Below are positions 56,744-64,000 of a DNA stretch of 64,000 nt, piece by piece. The notes beneath the pieces were generated by a model. It was not told the DNA's origin and did not search any database. It saw nothing but the letters and a program-made list of their open reading frames with translations. Each line of letters opens with the position of its first letter. Positions within the stretch are counted from its first letter, which is position 1. The position numbers and the translations under genes are program-made. This stretch comes from Hsuehochloa calcarea (lineage: Eukaryota > Streptophyta > Magnoliopsida > Poales > Poaceae), in the NCBI GenBank assembly GCA_036346395.1, contig JAYEVG010000039.1, positions 124,001 through 188,000 of the forward strand, read 5' to 3'.

Positions 56744-57985
56744 CACTACTATATAAAAGGTCATTACAGACGGTTTAAAATCATCATTACATACGATTTT
56801 TGAACCGTCTGAGTTTATATATCTGTTATGATATGAGATCATCACAGACGGTTTTTGAACTGTCTGTGAAAAAGCTATCACAAACGATTCTGAACAAGAA
56901 CCGTCTGTGATAGCTTGTTCTTGTTCAGAACCGTCTGTGATAGCTTTTTTCACAGACGGTTCTAAACAAGAACCGTCTGTGATAACTTTTTCTATTGCAA
57001 AAAAAAAGATGAAAACGGGTGATAAAACTTCAAAAGTTGTTTTGAGACCCTAAACGACCTTTGGGGGGGCTTACTTCGTCTAGAGCCATCCGAGCCTCGC
57101 GAATGAATCAAATATGGATTTATGGATTTTCGGATTAAACTTTTCGTTAGCTTTCTAACGAGTCAAAGAACGTCGTAATCTGAGTTCGTGTGCAAAAGTT
57201 ATGGTGATTTTACTGAACAGTGTGCGATCTGTCATCTATATTTTTGCCGAAACTAAATAACTCAGCATGAACTACACACGCATAGAGAGCTTCCCACAAT
57301 AGCCATAGCATCACCCATATCACAGTAGCATCAACTCAATCCATTCACAGAGCACTAACACTAGCTTTTAGTAATCCACATCACAGAGCAAAAGGGGGGA
57401 GTAGAGAGAGTGAAGTCGTGGGAGGCCGACGACGAGGCCGGGGCGAGGTGGAGGATGCCACGGGCGACAAGCTCAAGGGAGGACGGGGCGACGAAGTGGA
57501 GGATGCCGGGGGCGATGAGGTCGTGGGAGGTCGATAACGACGAGGCTAGGGCGAGGTGGAGGAGGCCGCGGGCGACGAGCTCGGGGGAGGCCAGAGCGCA
57601 AGGTCAGGGCGAGACGGTGACACTCGGTTACAGGAGAAATGGTAGAGGAGGAGATGGAGGTGTGAGGAGACTCTGTTAATATAAAGCGAGTTTCGGCAGC
57701 CCGTCCATTAAGTCTAAATTTTTATTTTTGCGCCCAACAAAATAAAAGTAGCATAGACGATTTTATCTACAAAACCGTCTGTGATATGATTATAATCACA
57801 GCCGGTTGGTGAATAGAACCGTCTGTGATGTCTCGATTATCACAGACGGATCTTCTTAATAACCGTCTGTGAATTATCACAGACGGTTCTAATCATGAAC
57901 TGTCTATGATAGTTACGTATCATAAACGGTTCCTATAAAACAGATCTGTGATGGGGCGTCTAGTATAGCATGTTTTATAGTAGTG
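56744..57985 (-). mobile_element. Non-autonomous CACTA element of the CACTA-2 family (1,242 bp)
   Basis: It starts CACTACTATATAAAAGG and ends TTTTATAGTAGTG, with target duplication TCA at 56,741-56,743 and 57,986-57,988. Subterminal arrays of ATCACAGACGGTT occur at both ends (56,762-56,985 and 57,750-57,950). Its left end corresponds to the right end of CACTA-2 and its right end to the left end of CACTA-2, so it is inserted in the opposite orientation. It has no transposase; movement would depend on an autonomous relative. Confidence 0.92.
57000..57745 (+). other. Internal cargo of the non-autonomous CACTA
   Basis: Between the two repeat arrays lies non-CACTA-like sequence, including a purine-rich GC-rich segment (57,405-57,680) that stays open for 89 codons (Trp/Arg/Gly-rich: MKSWEADDEAGARWRMPRAT). 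The peptide is a low-complexity tandem repeat of about three ~55-bp units, so it is more likely repeat-derived than a gene. It may be a captured host fragment; the origin is unknown. Confidence 0.4.
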
Positions 57986-58194
57986 TCACTCTGAATAAAA
58001 AAAATAATTCGTTTTAGAATGCGTGCACTCAAGCTTTAGAAATTTTGGTTATTGATATATTTTTAAATAATTATATTAGATACATAAAAATTATATGTGT
58101 AGAATACTTTTATAGTATTATAAATTTATTAGGTTTTGTAGATATATTATAAGAGTAATTAGTGGTCAAAATTGTATTTTGAAGACTGTGTTAA

Positions 58195-61100
58195 TGTCGG
58201 GACCCAAATATGCAAATCTGGACCCTCGTGTATTACGCACTAGTCGAGGATCACGCTAGTGCACACAGTGTCAACATCGATGAAATATCACATCCATACA
58301 ACGAATATAAGAATAAACGAGTACTTTAAATAACAAATAACTGTTGGGACCTTACGGTCGAGTTTTACATTTATTAAGCCATGCAAGGCTGACAATAAAG
58401 GAATAAGCTGCAGCGGAAACGAATTAAACTCCAGTGGCTCCCATCAATTTACCACAGGCAACTGACTGGGATCAAGACCATATCGATCAACCTTCGTAGA
58501 ATTCTTCTTCAAAAGCAAAGTGACAACTCCTCCATACATTGATTTGTTTAGCAAGAGTGAGTACACACCGTACTCGCAAGTCATACCACAGAATGCATTT
58601 ATACATGATGGCTTATTCCAAAGGAATGGCTTCTGTGGTTATTTTGCGGAAATGCAATATTTGCAATTGAATACAGATAATAGATTGAAAACATAATTGA
58701 AACAATTAAAGAATATTATTTTAACAATTGGTTTCACAAAGGACACACAGTCTAATCAAGTTATTCACACAGCTGTACAAGTTACCTTCACACAGCTGAC
58801 CCTTCCCATTTATTTTTATGAAAATCTACCCCTCGTGTGAAATTCCCGAGCATGTCCATAACCGAGGACGCGGCTATTCGAATAGATTGATGTAACACTC
58901 TGCAGAGATTGTACACTTTACCCACACTATACAATCAGTGGAGCCAGCACTGACCATAACAAAACCTTTCAGAGACTTCATCTCAAACAATGACACTCCC
59001 GATGTGCTTTCTGCCGTCAATTTGTACACACAGCCCTTGGAACGACACACACCGTTGGACAGGGATGCATCGAACCGTTCCGCGATGTGACATATCACAC
59101 CTCCAGCCCATCACACAGTTTAAATACAATCTGAGTTGTCAATGTCAAGACTTCATAACTTACTAAGTTAGGCCCAGCCCATACTAGGCATGTGGTCGTA
59201 CAGTAAGGCCCAGTTCAATGGCGCACAAAGTTAAGTCCTTAATTGACCAAAGCAAGACTTCCAGTTTTTCCCAAATCACAAAGTTTATATCACACAGTTC
59301 CACCATTCACACAGATCCACCACTTGCCTCAGTCTAAATGTTTTCCCACCCTGTTGATTAAGTGCAACACATGCCATCACAAGTAACAGCACACAGCACA
59401 CACGTTTTCATCACACAGTTCCATAATCACTTAGTCAAGTTTATAATTGCAACTCTCACATGAAATGATGACTCGTGGCATGGCTAAGCAGTCTAATCGT
59501 ATCTAACCATCCCACATTGGTGCTACGATACTACCAACTAATAATTAACCAACTTAGGGTGACAAGAGATCATGGCATACAATAGGCAAGGTGGCATAAC
59601 AATTTGGATTAATAACTACACCCAAAAGCATTTAAATAAATACTTGAAATAGAATGCAATACATTGAAACAAAGTATTTTGAAAACTGGGTTCAATATGA
59701 TCAAAGGTATAACTTGCCTTGGAATAGATCTAGATATTGGTCTTGGTCTTGAGGTGCTCCTTCTTCTGTAAAATTCCCCGAAGTATCGACGTCTACTCGC
59801 AAACGAGATAAAAGAAACAAAAACAAATAAATAACAGAGGCAAAACAACTCCAAAAATTCAAATAAAATTCACCATTAAATAGATCTTAATTTTATATGA
59901 ATTTACAAATTTGAATGGGCTCAATCGGAGTTCGGATGCAAAAGATATGGGCTTTGGAAGTTTGAAAATCAAATAAAACCCTAATTTGGATTTTATTGAA
60001 TTTCCCTAATTATTTTTATAAAGGAAAATCGGATTATTGCGCAATGCTTGCGTCAGCCGAGAATTTCCGGAAAAAGAAATAAATTTAAAAAGAAATCTGA
60101 CATGTGGGCCCCACATGTCAGTGACACGGCTCACGGTGGACCAAGTCCACTGAGCCTTTGGATCTAGGTCGGATCGAGGTGGTGTACCGCGTGCGTGGTG
60201 GCATCGACGCGCGCCTACATGGCTGACACGCACGCACACGGGCTGAGGTGGATGCTGACACGGGCTGCCACATAGGACCGACGGCTGCGACGGCTCGGGA
60301 ACCAATGGCAACGGCGAACGGCGGCTCCTCGCCGGCGGTGAGTGGTACCAGCGTGTAGAGGGGATTATTGCGCACATGTGGGCACTGGTTTGAGCACCTG
60401 GGGTTGTCGGAGATGGCTGGCGGCGAGCTTGAGGTGGCGAGGCGGTCTCGGGTTTCTCGGACGGGAGCTCCGGTGATGCTCCGGCGATGAGGAGGTGCGC
60501 ACGAGGTAGCCTGGAACTTGCTGGTCACGGTGGTGCAGTCGGCGAGGCAAGGGCGGCGACGACGGCGGCGCAATTCACCGGAGAAGAAGCTCGGCCGAAA
60601 ACCCTAAAACTTGAAATGCGGCGGCTCTAGAGCGATCGGGGCGACGAGGGTGGCGGCTTTGGGTTGCGGAGGTCCGGGCGGTGCTAAGGGGGTATTTATA
60701 GGCCCGGAGACGCCGAGATTTGGAAACCCCCAAATCGGGTCCGAAACGACCGCGATTTGAATTTCCGAGATTCGGGGAGATTGAAACCGATTCGGGGTTT
60801 GATTCGGTTTGGAACGGATAAGAAATCAACCGAGCTACGTTTGGTGGGGTTCGTGCGAAGAATCAAGAACCGCTGCGATTTTGTCGGACGAACCTCAAGC
60901 TCCAAAGCAATGGCGAAGCGGCGCGAGGAAGAAGAAGGCTCCGCGGAGACGACGACTCGGTGGCGGTCCCACTGGCGGCGGCGGCGAGGCGCGGCGAGCA
61001 CGCTGGCGAGATCGTGGCGAAGCCACGCGGCGAACATCCAACGGAGGAAGGCGGGGTTGAGCGCGTCCGTCCGTCGAAACGGGGCACGCGTCAAGCATCC

Positions 61101-61469
61101 AACAGACGAGCGCGGCCGGGCGAGATGGTGGCGCTCATCGGAATAGTGTTGGGCGGTCGGCCAGCATTCCAAAGGATTTTTCCTTTGATTTTTCTTTTAA
61201 ATTAATCCAGAAAATACAATTAGCCAATAGAAAATAGCAAATGACTTAGGAAAAATTTCAGAAAATTCAATAAAATATATCCAAGCATATAGAATCTAAA
61301 TAAAATAGTTTTGACAATTGTTGATGTTGGGATTAAGCACATTAAATCAGTTTGTCCTTTATGTCCATATTAAGCTTTTTAATTTAATATTCAAATAAAT
61401 CCAAATGGTGAATTTTCTCTCTACCACTATTTAAAAGATTTTTAAAGCTCTGAAAATTGGGATGTTACA
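58195..61469 (-). repeat. Solo LTR of the Ty3-B family (3,275 bp)
   Basis: On the plus strand it begins TGTCGGGACCC and ends GGGATGTTACA, the inverse of the Ty3-B LTR ends, and is flanked by the 5-bp duplication GTTAA (58,190-58,194 and 61,470-61,474). No internal sequence or second LTR is present, so it arose by recombination between the LTRs of a former element. It matches Ty3-B LTRs along its length with more divergence than they show from each other. TATA candidate at 60,693-60,702 on the minus strand. Confidence 0.93.
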
Positions 61470-61734
61470 GTTAATATCCAAAACGACTTGCTATTGTGAA
61501 TAAAATTGTTTTTGTGAGCTGAAGGAGTACCACACAATTTCAGTCTGCGTGTCAAGTGCGCAAAAAAGGACTAATTTATCTTCCGGATGCATAAATGTGT
61601 AGTATCCCACTATGTGTGTGCCCAACTACGTAGTGTATGATCCTATAGGCCACACGTTAATTAAAGGTAGACTTTTTGGTAATAAGAAGTCCCAACTCAA
61701 TCGGCCTGGCAACTAGCATCCGATTAGCGCTTGG

Positions 61735-61937
61735 TGTTTGAAGAACGTCGTAGGGAACAATGGACCTATCACGGAACAATAGTTAAACGATATAGAGATA
61801 AATATAAAGGAACCTCTTTATTAATGGATCAAAATTACTTTACGAGTACAAGGAGGTCGGTCTTATTTAAAAACTAAAACTCACGGATGTAGTTTCGGTA
61901 TTATACCCATTAATCCTTAATCTAGAGTTTCTTAACA
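61735..61937 (-). repeat. Probable 3' LTR of a second copia element (203 bp)
   Basis: On the minus strand it runs TGTTAAGAAACTC (from 61,937) to CTTCAAACA (61,735). It is preceded by the purine tract GAGAGGGAG and contains AATAAAGAGG as a possible polyadenylation region. It sits downstream of the copia RNase H remnant on the same strand. The other LTR is not in the window. Confidence 0.6.
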
Positions 61938-62164
61938 CTCCCTCTCGGACGAATACCGCGTCATGCATGTCTTATTAAAAACTCATCCTAAAAACCTAGT
62001 GGAAAAAAGGATCGACGAAAAGAGTACATTGCATCCGCAAGCTGAATTGCACTCATTAAAAACCTTTATGTGAGAAATCTTTAGGAAAAAAACTCACTAA
62101 AGGAAAAAGAGCACAATCTCTTTACCTTCCAGGATAATCTTTGATTAAAGTAAAACTTGGGACC

Positions 62165-62610
62165 TTAATCTGGATTATGATTCATGGGATTCTCCCCTGA
62201 TCCCTGCAACTCTCCAAGCCGCTTCATCCAAATACCACGAACGCATTGTTGGAAACTAAACGTATGCAGAGATTTAGTGAATAAATCAGCCAGATTTTCA
62301 CAAGATCTATTTTGCAGAATCTTCACCTCGTTGCTCTCCTGGAGTTCATGAAGATAGAAGAATTTAGGAGCAATATCCTTCGTGATATTACTTTTAACAT
62401 AACTCATTTGTATTTGTGCAATACAAGCAGTATTATCTTCATAGATAATTGTGGAGATATTGATGGTGTTAATGCCACATGCCTTCTTGATATGGAAAAT
62501 CACACATATGAGCCAAACACATTCATGTGAGGCTTCATATAGTGCAATAATTTATGAGTGGTTGGTAGAAGTAGCTACCAATGTATGCTTAAGATGATCG
62601 TCAACAGATA
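62165..62610 (-). pseudogene. Copia RNase H C-terminal remnant
   Basis: On the minus strand: VATSTNHS-stop-IIALYEASHECVWL, then IYEDNTACIAQIQMSYVKSN, ITKDIAPKFFYLHELQESNE, VKILQNRSCENLADLFTKSL, ending before 62,165. This is the copia RNase H with the YEDN and LADLFTKSL signatures. The open part is 112 codons. The preceding RT is not recognisable within the window. It belongs with the LTR at 61,735-61,937. Confidence 0.8.
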
Positions 62611-62951
62611 GTTGTACCACCACAAAGTAATATAAATCTATTATGAGATTTTGTCCTATAGGGTTTGACAGACATCTTCAGGATTTAGTAATGATCATTA
62701 GGATCTATGCGTGATCTTCATGATCTTTGCATTGTCGACCAACTGGATCTAAAATGTTAAGTGTAAAAAAACCTTCAATGTAAATTTAAGCAGTAATCAT
62801 CGTATTAACACCTTCTAGACTTGACTAAGATTTTCAAAATCTCAAGTATGATGACTAGTGTTTAGCATATGCTCCCCCTGAGGAGAACTTCTGTTGTAGT
62901 CTTGTTGCTCTAATGCCTTTCATACATTTTTTTGAAAATGAATATAGGCAA
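62611..62951. other. Decayed sequence, no gene recognised
   Basis: AT-rich, with only short frames; probably more of the copia element. A CTCCCCCTGAGG stretch at about 62,872 resembles the purine tract of a minus-strand retroelement. Confidence 0.35.
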
Positions 62952-63300
62952 TGTAACATCCCAAAAATCCCAACGTTGGGGTAATTGGATAAAAATCATA
63001 GGAAAATGATTTTGAACCTATTATGTATGTAAAACTACCTTGGCATGATTTTCAACTTTTCATATAAATCAAATACTTGAATTCTATGTAAGCAGCAACT
63101 TGTGAGAATTTTCGAGAAAATCACGGAGCATGTAAAATCCAGAAAATTTTACATAAGAATAAGAAACTATACTATGTCATTAGCCTTCAAAAACAGTTTC
63201 ATAAATTTTGGAGCATGTTTAATTGGTTTAAAATTTTGGCAATGACTCAACCAATTTTGGAAATTACCAAGATTCATATTTTCTAAGCACACAATTCTTT
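62952..63300 (+). repeat. Possible start of a degenerate Ty3-type LTR
   Basis: TGTAACATCCCAAAAATCCC resembles the start of the Ty3-A and Ty3-B LTRs. The following AT-rich text (GAATTTTCGAGAAAAT, AAATTTTGGAGCATG) has the style of those LTR beginnings but does not align closely. No target duplication or end is found. Confidence 0.4.
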
Positions 63301-63715
63301 CCACTTGCCTCGGTTTAAACCTGTTCTCACCCTATTGGTTAAGTGCAACACATACCATCAACGAGTGACAACATACATCACACAGTCTTTTCACAAAGAT
63401 ATTCCATAATCACTTAGTCAAGTTTATATTTGCAGCTCAAAATAATATCAATGACCCAATGCATAGCTAAGCAGTCTAATCGTGTCTAACCAACCCACGT
63501 TGGTGCTATGATAATACTAACTAGTAATTAATTAATCTAGGGTGGTAAAGATCATGGTGAAACAATGAGCAAGGTAGATATAATCAAATATGTTCATAAC
63601 TAATCCCAAAGTATTTAAGAATTAAATAATTGAAACTAACATGCAATAATTTGAATCAAAGTAATTTACGAAAACTGGGTGCAATATGGTTAAAGGTACA
63701 ACTTGCCTTGAAGCT
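63301..63715 (-). repeat. Diverged fragment of a Ty3-B-family LTR
   Basis: The stretch is collinear with about 59,323-59,725 of the solo LTR: CCACTTGCCTC, TTAAGTGCAACACAT, AATCACTTAGTCAAGTTTAT, AAGCAGTCTAATCGT, AACTTGCCTT. It ends abruptly at the hairpin that starts near 63,711. It is therefore an LTR fragment on the minus strand, more diverged than the other copies. Confidence 0.75.
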
Positions 63716-63724
63716 GTCAAAGTT

Positions 63725-63850
63725 GCATTGAGAAAGGAGAGGAATGAGTGATGAGCGAGGATCAAATTGGCGTGAGTGTCATGGGTGAGGAATCTCGATC
63801 GCGTCAATTTGATCCTCGTTCATCACTCATTCCTCTCCTATGCTCAATGC
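63725..63850. repeat. Near-perfect 45-bp inverted repeat (hairpin)
   Basis: The left arm 63,725-63,769 (GCATTGAG...GGATCAAATTG) and right arm 63,805-63,850 (CAATTTGATCC...CTCAATGC) pair except for one 1-base indel and two mismatches, around a 35-base loop. A weaker AAGCTG/CAGCTT pairing extends outward on both sides. It begins exactly where the LTR fragment ends. Confidence 0.85.
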
Positions 63851-64000
63851 AGCTTTCGGATTGTTAGTATAGGTTGCCATACTATTAATATGGATCTTGA
63901 CTAGTAGCTTGAGTGTGTAATATGTTGATAGCTCTTAGTGCTTTCTCTGTCTCTCTTAAGTATGTTGCTGATATTTGCGAATGTGTTTTAAAAATACTTG
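63851..64000. other. Window end, nothing recognised
   Basis: Short AT-rich stretch after the hairpin with no frame or repeat that I can assign. Confidence 0.4.

Noticed and set aside
57410..57679. 89-codon frame rich in Trp, Arg and Gly
   Set aside because: It is a translation of a short tandem repeat inside a non-autonomous CACTA element; not convincing as a gene.

Overview
This is repeat-dense nuclear DNA from a grass. The evidence is two kinds of CACTA (En/Spm) transposon whose subterminal motifs I know from Poaceae, long-LTR Ty3 chromoviruses resembling the RIRE3/RIRE8 (Tekay/Del) elements of rice, Ty1/copia remnants, spliced genes with GT/AG borders, and CA/TA microsatellites. The genus cannot be fixed from the sequence alone. 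I see no CRISPR array, rRNA gene, tRNA gene or bacterial-type operon. Almost the whole window is nested mobile DNA; I found one plausible host gene.

Layout. About 1-8,200: a broken CACTA element (CACTA-1) with hairpin-rich ends, a wrecked TNP2-type transposase (1,394-4,947) and a spliced second gene of the plant Ptta/En/Spm transposase_24 family (5,041-7,346). 8,200-11,112: an island of unique DNA with three tandem ~250 bp repeats, a (CA)n(TA)n microsatellite and, on the minus strand, a 124-residue small membrane protein gene (10,344-10,718). 11,113-34,755: a second, far more complete CACTA element (CACTA-2) with TTT target-site duplication, a TNP2 transposase (12,590-13,824 and 27,588-29,567) and a seven-exon gene joining a transposase_24 region to a Ulp1/C48-like protease region (31,504-34,142). 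Its TNP2 gene is split by an unclassified insertion (13,825-27,587), which is itself split by a complete Ty3 chromovirus, Ty3-A (14,353-26,195, target duplication ATCTC). 35,292-51,727: a Ty1/copia element on the minus strand, split in its reverse transcriptase by a second chromovirus, Ty3-B (36,776-48,841, target duplication TAATC). 51,728-56,743: AT-rich DNA with two small inverted-repeat elements. 56,744-57,985: a 1.24 kb non-autonomous CACTA of the CACTA-2 family (duplication TCA). 58,195-61,469: a solo LTR of the Ty3-B family on the minus strand (duplication GTTAA). 61,735 to the end: a copia 3' end, degenerate LTR pieces and a near-perfect hairpin.

How the parts relate. CACTA-2 looks like the source type for the 1.24 kb derivative, because both ends correspond. 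Ty3-A and Ty3-B share one plan: a ~3.2 kb LTR, a tRNA-Met primer site, an extra coiled-coil ORF before gag, then gag, protease, RT, RNase H, integrase and chromodomain. They also share a palindrome-containing block in otherwise diverged LTRs. Paired LTRs of one element differ mostly by small indels clustered at CAG, CTG and CCG trinucleotides. This suggests that many frame breaks here are sequencing artefacts at CHG-methylated sites and not true pseudogenisation; it is the observation with the widest consequences for anyone using this sequence.
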